Positions 43,347-51,201 of a DNA stretch of 64,000 bases are shown piece after piece. The DNA is from Leptospira johnsonii (lineage in GTDB: Bacteria > Spirochaetota > Leptospiria > Leptospirales > Leptospiraceae), in NCBI RefSeq assembly GCF_003112675.1, contig NZ_BFAY01000011.1, forward strand, positions 1,612,001 to 1,676,000, given 5' to 3'. The notes below the pieces were generated by a model. That model did not search any database. It was not told the origin of the DNA and saw only the letters and a list, made by a program, of their open reading frames with translations. The translations under genes were made by a program, and so were the position numbers. How positions within the stretch are numbered: position 1 is the first letter of the stretch; each line of letters opens with the position of its first letter.

Positions 43347-45719
43347 ATGTCGCTTGACCTTCCGTTTCGGAATGGTCTTTTTAAACTCCGCTTTTATTTC
43401 ATGTATCTCCAATTCCTGACCCTTTCTTTTTTGATCGCAGTACTGCTATGTATTTTAGGCGTAGTGTATTGCCTGAGTGTAAAAAATAAGATCTCTGGGA
43501 TCAGGGAGTTGATGCTCTCCTTTTTATGTTTGGTCTTTTTATATTCTGCCTGCGTATATGCTTCCATCGAAACGGATCCAAGAGGAGCATTACATAGATG
43601 GGTCTCAGTTTCTGCCGCATTATTCGCCGGCGTTTTCTTCCAAAGATTTTTTCTAAAATTTCCATCCGTAATTTTTCCTAAAGTTTCTTCTTATCTTTTT
43701 AGGATCCAATTGGGAATCGCTGCGTGTATCTCTCTTTGGTTCGTATGGGAGACAAAGGACTCGGTCAAAACGTTTAGATTTAACGGACAATACTGGGATC
43801 TAACCGCTACTTTTCCGGGAAGAGTCGTTGCGATCATTTCATTATTCTTAGTTCTAAGTGTGATCGTAATCGCAATCGCACAGATCTTAAAGAACAAGGA
43901 TCAGAAAAGGATTGCTCTTGCTGGGATCTTGGGCTCCTTCTTCCTGAATTTTTTGATACCTACGATCTATCTAACCTTGTTCCGGCTCGGTCAGGTAAGC
44001 GCAGAAGTATTCGTAAACGCACTAGCTATCTCTGTGATCTCCGGTTTTTTTGTATTTCATATCTTTTTTGTAAGTTATGGAGGACATAGAACTTCTCTTA
44101 CCGTACGGATACTAACTATAGTACTTGCAATGGCGTTGTCCGTGACCCAGGTGATGTCGGGCGGATTAAGCAAGGCGATAGAGAACGAATACGATAGTAT
44201 CCAGACAAATGTATTACAAAATGCAAAACTATCATCTCCTCCAAAGGACTCCGTTTTTCTTTCTAAGATAGGGGAGAATACTTCCAAATCTGATCTGAGT
44301 GCTGCAGTTATAGGAGTTCGATCTTTCATTTTGACCTCTTCCGGAAAACCTCTGATCGTATATCAAAATTTTGTAAATAATACGGAGATGGGACTTGAAT
44401 ATTCTTCTTATAGAAGTTTTGTTCATGGGTATGTTTTAGATTGGGCGATCCGACTTTTCGTAGGTCTTTGCGTATTGATTTTCGGTTTTCTGATATTTAT
44501 GAAGATCTCAATCTTAAATCCTTTATTTGCCTTATTAAAAGGTTTGGATAGGGTAGAAGGAGGAGAACTTTCCGTCGAAGTAGAGGTTCGCAATAAGGAT
44601 GAGATCGGACTCTTGACCCAAGCATTCAATGCTATGGTTCGATCCATTCGAGAGGCTAGGCAGGAACTCCAACAATATACTTCCAACTTAGAAAGAACTA
44701 TTTTAGAAAGGGATTCTATCTATGATGCAGTTCCCCAGGAGAGGATCTTATCTAATAAGACCTTAATATATGCTTCCAGAAGTATGCAGGCGGTAGTAGA
44801 TAGAGTAGAAAGAATTTCCGGAAGAGAGCAGCCCGTTTTGATTACGGGGGAGACAGGCACTGGAAAAGAGATCATTGCAGGACTTCTTCATGAATTAGGA
44901 AGAGGAAAAGACAGTCCATTTGTGCCGATCAACTGCGCTGCAGTCCCGGCGAATCTTTGGGAAAGCCAGATTTTCGGCTATGTAAGAGGAGCATTTACCG
45001 ATGCAAAGTCCGATTACGCTGGACTCGTCGCGGAGGCTAACGGTGGGACCTTATTTTTCGACGAAGTGGGTGAGATGCCTATAGAGATCCAACCTAAAAT
45101 ATTAAGATTATTGCAAGAACGTAAATACAAACAAGTGGGAGGTCGTTCTGAACTTAAGGCGGAATGTAGAGCGATCTTTGCCACTCACAGAAATCTTAGA
45201 TCGATGGTCGCAAAGGGAACTTTTAGAGAGGATCTGTATTATAGGATCAATGTTTTCGAGATCGGGATTCCACCTTTAAGAGAAAGAAGATCCGACATTC
45301 CATTTCTTACAAATCGATTTGTGGAACATTATTCCAAACAAATGGAAATGGATAAACCTAATATCAGCGAAGAAGTTATGGATCTTTTTTTGGAATTTCC
45401 TTGGTCCGGAAATATCCGAGAATTAGAGAACTGTATTATCCGAACTCTCGCAGATCTAAAAGGTGATCATATTAAAATTTCGGATCTTCCTCCCGAGCTA
45501 TTGGAATTGAAAAGCTCCCAGAGAGAAGAGATCGGGGAAATTCCTATTGCGAACGGATCTTATGCAGCCGGGTTCGAGCCTTTGGTTTCCATGTATTCCA
45601 GAAGATTGATAGAAACAGCATTACAAAAATGTAAAGGTAATAAATCTGAGGCCGCTAGGCTTTTGAAGATATCCAGGGGGAAATTACAATACCAGATGAA
45701 AATGCTGGATATGGAGTAG
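43347..45719 (+). CDS. Membrane-embedded sigma-54 activator (enhancer-binding protein)
   Basis: Residues 20-260 hold about seven membrane helices, 265-365 an extracytoplasmic loop, 366-386 one more helix, 380-440 a HAMP domain (NPLFALLKGLDRVEGGELSVEVEVRNKDEIGLLTQAFNAM), 480-715 the AAA+ domain, and 750-790 a Fis-type helix-turn-helix (GNKSEAARLLKISRGKLQYQM). The AAA+ part has Walker A GETGTGKE (501-508), the sigma-54 contact loop GAFTDA (548-553, a variant of GAFTGA), Walker B TLFFDE and an arginine-finger region. So DNA binding and sigma-54 activation are tied to the membrane. An in-frame ATG at 43404 is a possible start by comparison with the phosphatase. Probably autoregulated through the promoter at 42175. 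Confidence 0.92.
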   Translation: MSLDLPFRNGLFKLRFYFMYLQFLTLSFLIAVLLCILGVVYCLSVKNKISGIRELMLSFLCLVFLYSACVYASIETDPRGALHRWVSVSAALFAGVFFQRFFLKFPSVIFPKVSSYLFRIQLGIAACISLWFVWETKDSVKTFRFNGQYWDLTATFPGRVVAIISLFLVLSVIVIAIAQILKNKDQKRIALAGILGSFFLNFLIPTIYLTLFRLGQVSAEVFVNALAISVISGFFVFHIFFVSYGGHRTSLTVRILTIVLAMALSVTQVMSGGLSKAIENEYDSIQTNVLQNAKLSSPPKDSVFLSKIGENTSKSDLSAAVIGVRSFILTSSGKPLIVYQNFVNNTEMGLEYSSYRSFVHGYVLDWAIRLFVGLCVLIFGFLIFMKISILNPLFALLKGLDRVEGGELSVEVEVRNKDEIGLLTQAFNAMVRSIREARQELQQYTSNLERTILERDSIYDAVPQERILSNKTLIYASRSMQAVVDRVERISGREQPVLITGETGTGKEIIAGLLHELGRGKDSPFVPINCAAVPANLWESQIFGYVRGAFTDAKSDYAGLVAEANGGTLFFDEVGEMPIEIQPKILRLLQERKYKQVGGRSELKAECRAIFATHRNLRSMVAKGTFREDLYYRINVFEIGIPPLRERRSDIPFLTNRFVEHYSKQMEMDKPNISEEVMDLFLEFPWSGNIRELENCIIRTLADLKGDHIKISDLPPELLELKSSQREEIGEIPIANGSYAAGFEPLVSMYSRRLIETALQKCKGNKSEAARLLKISRGKLQYQMKMLDME

Positions 45720-45727
45720 TCCAAAAG

Positions 45728-45744
45728 TTCGTTTTACAAACGAA
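45728..45744. promoter_or_regulatory. Inverted repeat after the activator gene
   Basis: TTCGTTT-TAC-AAACGAA has perfect 7-base arms, 72 bases before the next start. It could be an operator of the hotdog gene or a weak terminator; no T-run follows. Confidence 0.35.
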
Positions 45745-45815
45745 TCTAAGAATAAATCAAGAATCTGCGTTCTTTTCGATTTGATATAAAACGAACGTAA
45801 TTTCTAACTAGGCAT

Positions 45816-46247
45816 ATGACAGAGAAATTCGACGTTTTGTCCATACCATTCAATGTGCATATCCAACTTTCCAGACCTAAACAGGGAGAGGATGCTCTCT
45901 TAGTCATGGAAGACAAACCAATCTACAAAAACCATGTTGGCTCAGGACATGCTGCTGCGTTATTTGCTCTCGCAGAAGGAAGTGGAGGAGAATATCTACT
46001 TTCAAGAGTAGCTTCTCTTCCTTTTGAGATCATTCCGGTAGTGCGTAAATCCGAAGTGAAATATAAGAAGCCTGCCCAAGGCAGAGTGGTCTCCAAAGGA
46101 GTCATCGACGAGCAAGAATGGTCCGCTTTTATGGCCCAACTTGAAAGGAAGGGAAGAGCGGGACTCACTGTTGGGGTGGAACTTTTTGATGAGACTCAGT
46201 CGAATGTTGCTAGTTTTAGTTTCGATTGGTTCATTGCTAAGAAATAA
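45816..46247 (+). CDS. Small hotdog-fold protein (DUF4442/YiiD-C type)
   Basis: 143 residues without a signal peptide. KNHVGSGHAAALFALAEGSGGEYLLSR is the hotdog helix region with the conserved asparagine and histidine, followed by strands VVRKSEVKYKKPAQGRVVSKG and RAGLTVGVELFDETQSNVASFSFDWFI. Close in type to thioesterase-superfamily DUF4442 proteins; substrate unknown. The ATG at 45816 has no strong ribosome site. Confidence 0.75.
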   Translation: MTEKFDVLSIPFNVHIQLSRPKQGEDALLVMEDKPIYKNHVGSGHAAALFALAEGSGGEYLLSRVASLPFEIIPVVRKSEVKYKKPAQGRVVSKGVIDEQEWSAFMAQLERKGRAGLTVGVELFDETQSNVASFSFDWFIAKK

Positions 46248-46318
46248 AATACCTCCACTTACACTGATGTACCGATCACTTATATTTGAATTATAAAATA
46301 TTCTTAGATTGATGCTGC

Positions 46319-46380
46319 TACGTTCGAAATAAATTAAAAATTTATAATGTTTTTTCGAACGTATGTGTTTACTTACATAT
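46319..46380. promoter_or_regulatory. Two inverted repeats upstream of the ceramidase gene
   Basis: TACGTTCGAAA (46319-46329) and TTTCGAACGTA (46353-46363) form a perfect 11-base inverted repeat 23 bases apart. Right after it, ATGTGTTTACTTACAT (46364-46379) is a partial dyad. The region is AT-rich and gene-free, 70-130 bases before the ATG. Confidence 0.5.
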
Positions 46381-46449
46381 TTTCTAAAAATTATTTGACC
46401 TTCCTTAAATTTCGGTTACGCCACTTCGTGAACTGTGGAGGCAAGGGAA

Positions 46450-48750
46450 ATGAAAAAGGAATATTCGAAATTTTTGACCTTGGCATTGGCTCTGATCCTC
46501 ATCCTAACAGGTTGTGATCAGAAATCGGACGACGATAAATTGTTAGAACTGGCCGTTTCTTCTAATGGATCAAAGGAGTCCGGCTCTAATCCCATTTTGA
46601 ACAGTCTTGCTCTACCTACATCTACTCCTGCGGATGTGTTTTTGGTAGGAGCCGCAAAGGCTGATATTACCGGACCTTTTGTGCAGTCTAGCACCGGGTA
46701 TAATAGTCCGGGTGACGAGATGTCTGGTTTGGCGATGAGGCTTTATTCCAGAGCATTTGTAATAGAACGTCCCGGCGGAGGGCGAGTGGTTATCGTTACT
46801 AACGATATGATCCATATGTACCAAGGTGTGAAGATGGGGGTTGTTAAAAAATTACAGGCCGACGGTTATGGATCTGCGTTTAATAATGATAATATACTTT
46901 TATTCGCGACACATACACATTCCGCTCCTTCTAATATTTCTTGGTACACTTTATTCAATCTATTCAACGGAGTGATCGGTTTTGATAAAGTTCATTATAA
47001 TATAGTAGTGAACGGTATCGCAGATTCTATTAAGGCGGCTTATAATAATAGAAGAGAAGCAAGGATCAAGTTTGTTGCGGGAAATCTTTCCAATTTTGCG
47101 AATAATAGATCTTCTGCGGCTTATAACTGGAATTTAGACAAGGCAAACTACCCTACGAATATAAACGAAACAATGAGTTTACTTCGTTTTGAGGGTACGG
47201 ATGGTTCTCCGATCGGATTGCTAAACTGGTTTGCTGTTCACGGAACTTCTCTCGGAATTACTAATCGTAGGGCTCATGGAGACAATAAGGGTTACGCTTC
47301 TTATCTGGTGGAAAACACATTTGGCGGAAACTTCGTGGCTGCATTTCCTCAGGGGCCGATGGGAGATGTGAGTCCGAATACTCCAGATCCTACGGATATC
47401 ACAAAACCTTTCTTAAGACCGAATGATATAGATCCAAGTCTAGATACATTAGAAAATCCTATCGTTCATGGAACAAAACAAGGTAGTAGGGCATTAGAAT
47501 TATATAATGCAGCTAGTACGACTCTCACGGGGAATATCGGATACAGACATTCTCACGTAGTTTGGAATAATAAAATTGCTGTAGATCCTTCTTATATCGG
47601 GACCTTCTCCATGCCTTGGGATACTGGTACTGGAAATACAACCTGTGTGGCAACGATCGGCGGCGGCTTTTTGGCGGGAGACGAAGAAGGTGCACCTGTT
47701 GAGTTTGCAAAAGAAGGTGAGATCCGGAACAATTTCGTTTTTGAGAATGGAGCCTGGGTTAAAAAGAATTATTCTTTGACCAATTTAAGCGGCGCTGCTC
47801 AGATCCTGGGCTATCTATGGCCGCTCGCTCAATTGGCATTGGGTTCCACAAAGTATGAGGCATGTGATAAGGAAAAATTCACTCTTCTTCCTGTGGGAGA
47901 AGTGGATAATTTCTGGTTCCCGAATCCTCAGGTGCCTTTTGTTCCGGTAGTTCTTCCGTTACAAGTGATTACCATTGGAAACACTGCGATTGTGGCTTCT
48001 CCTTTCGAAGTTACTACGAATGCAGGAAGAAGGTTAAAAGCAAAGTTAACGAGTACTCTTGCTCCGGCGGGGATCTCCAACGTGGTTGTAGGAGCGATGG
48101 CAAATGCTTACGCTCAGTATCTAACTACTCGAGAAGAATATTCCGCTCAAAACTTCGAAGGTGGTTTTACTGCTTATGGTCCTTGGGCAAACGCAGCATT
48201 GATCCAAGAGTTTGATCGGATAGCAAAAGATATAGTAGCAAATCGTTCGACGACAGCCGGGCCGAATCCTCCTGATCTTTCCGGCCAACAGTTTATACAA
48301 ACTTGGTTATCCCAAAACGGTATAGTGAATGACGGAGGAGATTTTGGAAAAGTTCTGACTGATGCCAATTCTTCCTACAACAGAACTAAGGATACTGTTA
48401 CAGTCAAATTCCAAGGATCACATCCAAGAGTGGTTCAGGATAAAAAACTAGATGGATCTCTATCTTCTTATTATGATCCGAATACCTACACATATTTGGA
48501 AATCCAAAAGAAGAACGGAAGTTCTTGGACGACAGTCGCCAACGATAATAATCCGTATACTGCATATGATTGGGCGAGGACAGGTGGAGATCTTTCTGCA
48601 ACATCTGAAGTTACGATCACTTGGTTGATACGTAATCAGCAAGCCGGGACTTACAGAGTTGTATACAACGGTTTGGCGAAACAATTCTGGGGAGTTTTCT
48701 GGACTTACAAAAAATTCACCGGAACTTCCAAGGAGTTCGTTTTGCAATAA
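46450..48750 (+). CDS. Neutral/alkaline ceramidase-family lipoprotein
   Basis: Hydrolyses ceramide to sphingosine and fatty acid in characterised relatives. The lipoprotein signal is MKKEYSKFLTLALALILILTGC (C22). Family motifs follow: VGAAKADITGPFV, LLFATHTHSAPSNISWY (two zinc histidines), LLNWFAVHGTSLGITNRRAHGDNKGYAS (zinc ligand and active serine), FVAAFPQGPMGDVSPNT, and a C-terminal immunoglobulin-like domain (TVKFQGSHPRV ... GTYRVVYNGLAKQFWG). The total length is that of neutral ceramidases. The frame extends to a GTG at 46435, but GGAGG 7 bases before the ATG at 46450 decides the start. Surface-anchored, so it may act on host or environmental sphingolipids. Confidence 0.92.
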   Translation: MKKEYSKFLTLALALILILTGCDQKSDDDKLLELAVSSNGSKESGSNPILNSLALPTSTPADVFLVGAAKADITGPFVQSSTGYNSPGDEMSGLAMRLYSRAFVIERPGGGRVVIVTNDMIHMYQGVKMGVVKKLQADGYGSAFNNDNILLFATHTHSAPSNISWYTLFNLFNGVIGFDKVHYNIVVNGIADSIKAAYNNRREARIKFVAGNLSNFANNRSSAAYNWNLDKANYPTNINETMSLLRFEGTDGSPIGLLNWFAVHGTSLGITNRRAHGDNKGYASYLVENTFGGNFVAAFPQGPMGDVSPNTPDPTDITKPFLRPNDIDPSLDTLENPIVHGTKQGSRALELYNAASTTLTGNIGYRHSHVVWNNKIAVDPSYIGTFSMPWDTGTGNTTCVATIGGGFLAGDEEGAPVEFAKEGEIRNNFVFENGAWVKKNYSLTNLSGAAQILGYLWPLAQLALGSTKYEACDKEKFTLLPVGEVDNFWFPNPQVPFVPVVLPLQVITIGNTAIVASPFEVTTNAGRRLKAKLTSTLAPAGISNVVVGAMANAYAQYLTTREEYSAQNFEGGFTAYGPWANAALIQEFDRIAKDIVANRSTTAGPNPPDLSGQQFIQTWLSQNGIVNDGGDFGKVLTDANSSYNRTKDTVTVKFQGSHPRVVQDKKLDGSLSSYYDPNTYTYLEIQKKNGSSWTTVANDNNPYTAYDWARTGGDLSATSEVTITWLIRNQQAGTYRVVYNGLAKQFWGVFWTYKKFTGTSKEFVLQ

Positions 48751-48792
48751 AACGATCTTCTCTTAAAAAACCTGTTTAAGACCGAAAGAAAA

Positions 48793-48822
48793 TCCCGGAA
48801 ACGGATGGACCTGTTTCCGGGA
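48793..48822. terminator. Hairpin after the ceramidase gene
   Basis: TCCCGGAAAC and GTTTCCGGGA form a perfect 10-base stem. It lacks a T-run on the plus strand and lies 19 bases before the next start, so it might also affect the following gene's translation. Confidence 0.55.
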
Positions 48823-48840
48823 CTCGGGTATGATTCCACT

Positions 48841-49386
48841 ATGGCTTTCAAATCCGTTTTGATCTTACTTTCCTTATTGATCTTTTCTTCTTCTTTATTC
48901 GCCGCTCCTAAGGCTGTATATGATTTTACTGTAAAGGATATCAAAGGAAAGGATGTGGTACTTTCCAAATACAAAGGCAAAACCTTACTCATTGTAAACG
49001 TAGCTTCTAAATGTGGGTATACCTACCAATATGAGAACTTGGAAAAGGTTTACAAAAAATATAAAGACAAGGGTTTGGAGATCGTAGGCTTTCCTGCGAA
49101 TAATTTTCTATCCCAAGAACCGGGAAGCAACGAAGAGATAGAACAATTCTGTAGAGTGAAAAAGGGCGCAACCTTCGATATGATGTCCAAAATTTCCGTG
49201 AAGGGAGAAGACCAGCATCCTCTATATACCTATCTCACTTCTAGTTCTCCGGACCCAGGAGATGTAAAATGGAATTTCGAAAAATTCCTGATCTCTCCTA
49301 CAGGTAAGATCGTGGCAAGATTCCGTTCCGGAATAGAACCGGATAGCAAAGAAGTCACGGATGAAATTGAGAAGGTCCTAAAATAG
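48841..49386 (+). CDS. Exported glutathione-peroxidase-family thiol peroxidase
   Basis: The signal peptide [21 protein letters not shown] shows export. The enzyme domain has [25 protein letters not shown] (peroxidatic cysteine in place of selenocysteine), [27 protein letters not shown] (glutamine and a possible resolving cysteine) and [18 protein letters not shown] (the WNFEKF signature). Such Cys-type enzymes usually take electrons from thioredoxin. A longer frame begins at an ATG at 48805, but that lies inside the hairpin, so the start at 48841 is preferred. Confidence 0.9.
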   Translation: MAFKSVLILLSLLIFSSSLFAAPKAVYDFTVKDIKGKDVVLSKYKGKTLLIVNVASKCGYTYQYENLEKVYKKYKDKGLEIVGFPANNFLSQEPGSNEEIEQFCRVKKGATFDMMSKISVKGEDQHPLYTYLTSSSPDPGDVKWNFEKFLISPTGKIVARFRSGIEPDSKEVTDEIEKVLK

Positions 49387-49423
49387 GGGAGCCGCACTCT
49401 TTGAGTAATTTTATTGTATGTGA

Positions 49424-49482
49424 TGTAGGAATTCCAACAGCGATCATTGAATTTCCAATCGAGATGTAGGAGTTCCTATACA
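49424..49482. repeat. Two palindromic repeat copies at the 3' end of the dienelactone hydrolase gene
   Basis: TGTAGGAATTCCAACA (49424-49439) and TGTAGGAGTTCCTATACA (49465-49482). The second provides the stop codon and last codon of the hydrolase gene on the minus strand. Confidence 0.7.
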
Positions 49483-50174
49483 TGTTCTTTCAGAAAAGCT
49501 AATGTGATTGCCCACGCTTGAGCGGCAGAAGTTTTATGGTACGCCGCTCTTGCGTCGCAGAAGAACCCGTGCTCTGCCTCTGAAAAAAACAACTCCACGA
49601 AATTTTTTCCTGATCTCTTTAACAATTCAGAGATCGCAGCGATATGTGTTTGTTTTACACTTCTGTCCTTTCCTGCCCAAACCAAAAGTAAAGGTGAATT
49701 TTGTTTAGGAGAATATTCTTCCGAGGTTTGGACTATTCTAGATCCGTAATACGAAACCGCAGCCTTGAAAGTAAAAAGCGAATTTGCTAAAAAGGAAACC
49801 CATCCACCTAAACAATAGCCAATACTAGCAATTCTATCCGAGATACTTTTAGGATTTGATTTGATCCAATCCAAGACAGCATTCAGATCCGATTGCAAAT
49901 TTTCAGGGGTCAGTTGGCTGAAATGAGGTTTTAATGCCATGAAATCTTCGTAACTTCCAGCAAATCCTGGGGGTGCAGTCCTATAATAAAGTTCTGGAGC
50001 GACTGCAATATAACCTTCCTTGGAGAACCGGACTGCGACATCTTTGATATGATCGTTTACTCCAAAAGCCTCTTGTAATACTAAAATACAAGGAGAAGGA
50101 GAAGAATCCGGATAAGCCACAAATGTCTGCATTTCTCCATGAGCTGTTTTGATCGTAACGATTTCCGTATTCAT
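49476..50174 (-). CDS. Dienelactone hydrolase family protein
   Basis: Cytoplasmic alpha/beta hydrolase of about 232 residues. LVLQEAFGVNDHIKDVAVRFSKEGYIAVAPELYYR carries the family glutamate segment; IGYCLGGWVSFL holds the nucleophilic cysteine (GYCLGG), VWAGKDRSV the aspartate and EAEHGFFCDARAAYH the histidine. Substrate unknown; members open lactone rings or cleave esters. GAGGTGAAA precedes the ATG at 50174 (a GTG lies two codons earlier). Its last codons overlap a palindromic repeat. Confidence 0.9.
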   Translation of the reverse strand: MNTEIVTIKTAHGEMQTFVAYPDSSPSPCILVLQEAFGVNDHIKDVAVRFSKEGYIAVAPELYYRTAPPGFAGSYEDFMALKPHFSQLTPENLQSDLNAVLDWIKSNPKSISDRIASIGYCLGGWVSFLANSLFTFKAAVSYYGSRIVQTSEEYSPKQNSPLLLVWAGKDRSVKQTHIAAISELLKRSGKNFVELFFSEAEHGFFCDARAAYHKTSAAQAWAITLAFLKEHV

Positions 50175-50295
50175 TTTCACCTCGTTAAAAACAGGTAGGA
50201 AGATCTAATCTATTGTATCTTTGTCGATCGATTTACAACCTTCTAATACCTATTTAAGTTCTTTTCTTTTTTCTTTCGATTTACAAACTAGTTTC

Positions 50296-51153
50296 ATGTC
50301 GGTTCGTGTTTTATGCATCCTTCTTCTTTTTCCTTCTTTATTATTCTCTCAAACTTTTAATCCTGAAATCTACGATTCAAAAAGTAAATCCAAGGTGGAT
50401 CTTTCGTCTATCATCGAGAAGGCGAAGGATGCAGATGTCATCATATTCGGGGAAGAGCATAACGATAAAGTTGGACATGCTTGGAAATTGGAGGCGTTCA
50501 AAAAGTTGACCTCTGCATATTCTACCCTCCTTTCCTTAGAGATGCTGGAGAAGGATCAGCAAAGATCTGTGGATGAATATTGCAAAGGAGAGATCACTGA
50601 AAGAGGTTTTTTGAATTCGGGAAAATTTTGGCCGAATTACCAAACAGATTATCATCCGATGGTTTCTTTTGCTAAAGAAAAAAATCTGCCAGTGCTTGCG
50701 GCTAACGCTCCCAGGAAATATGTGAACCTGGTATCTCATCAAGGTTTGGACTCTTTGTACAAGATCAGATCTCCTTTTCTTCCGCCCAGATATACTTATA
50801 ATTTATTCAGACAACAAGAATACGAAGAGCTTCTCTCTGCAATGATCGCAGAACATGCACCTACAGGTTTTTCTCCGGACAAACAAAAGTTTATAGATGC
50901 CCAATATGTTTGGGACGCTTCTATGGCGGACTCGATTGCGGAGGCACACTTCTTATTAAAAAGAAAGATCGTGCATGTGAACGGAAGATTTCATTCTGAT
51001 AGAAGTTTAGGGCTGACATATAGGCTGAAACAGATGGGCCTGAATGTTTTGACAGTCAGTATTTTTCCTTCGGAAGAAGGCAAAAGTTTTCAGGAAGAAG
51101 ATTGGAAATTGGCGGATTTCCTGGTAATCACCGAAAGAAAACCGGTGCCATAA
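50296..51153 (+). CDS. ChaN-like exported protein (DUF399, haem-iron uptake type)
   Basis: The signal peptide MSVRVLCILLLFPSLLFS is not of the lipobox kind. The domain motifs are DADVIIFGEEHNDKVGHAWKLEAFKKL, YSTLLSLEMLEKDQQRSVDEY, VLAANAPRKYVNLVS, YVWDASMADSIAEAHF and KIVHVNGRFHSDRSLGLTYRL, all typical of ChaN, which in Campylobacter binds haem with tyrosines. The frame starts at a TTG at 50221, but the signal peptide begins at the ATG at 50296. Likely periplasmic. No other haem uptake gene is adjacent. Confidence 0.85.
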   Translation: MSVRVLCILLLFPSLLFSQTFNPEIYDSKSKSKVDLSSIIEKAKDADVIIFGEEHNDKVGHAWKLEAFKKLTSAYSTLLSLEMLEKDQQRSVDEYCKGEITERGFLNSGKFWPNYQTDYHPMVSFAKEKNLPVLAANAPRKYVNLVSHQGLDSLYKIRSPFLPPRYTYNLFRQQEYEELLSAMIAEHAPTGFSPDKQKFIDAQYVWDASMADSIAEAHFLLKRKIVHVNGRFHSDRSLGLTYRLKQMGLNVLTVSIFPSEEGKSFQEEDWKLADFLVITERKPVP

Positions 51154-51201
51154 ACACTTTCTTGCTTGTAGGGTAAGCGGATCTCTCCGACATTAATAGA
51201 G

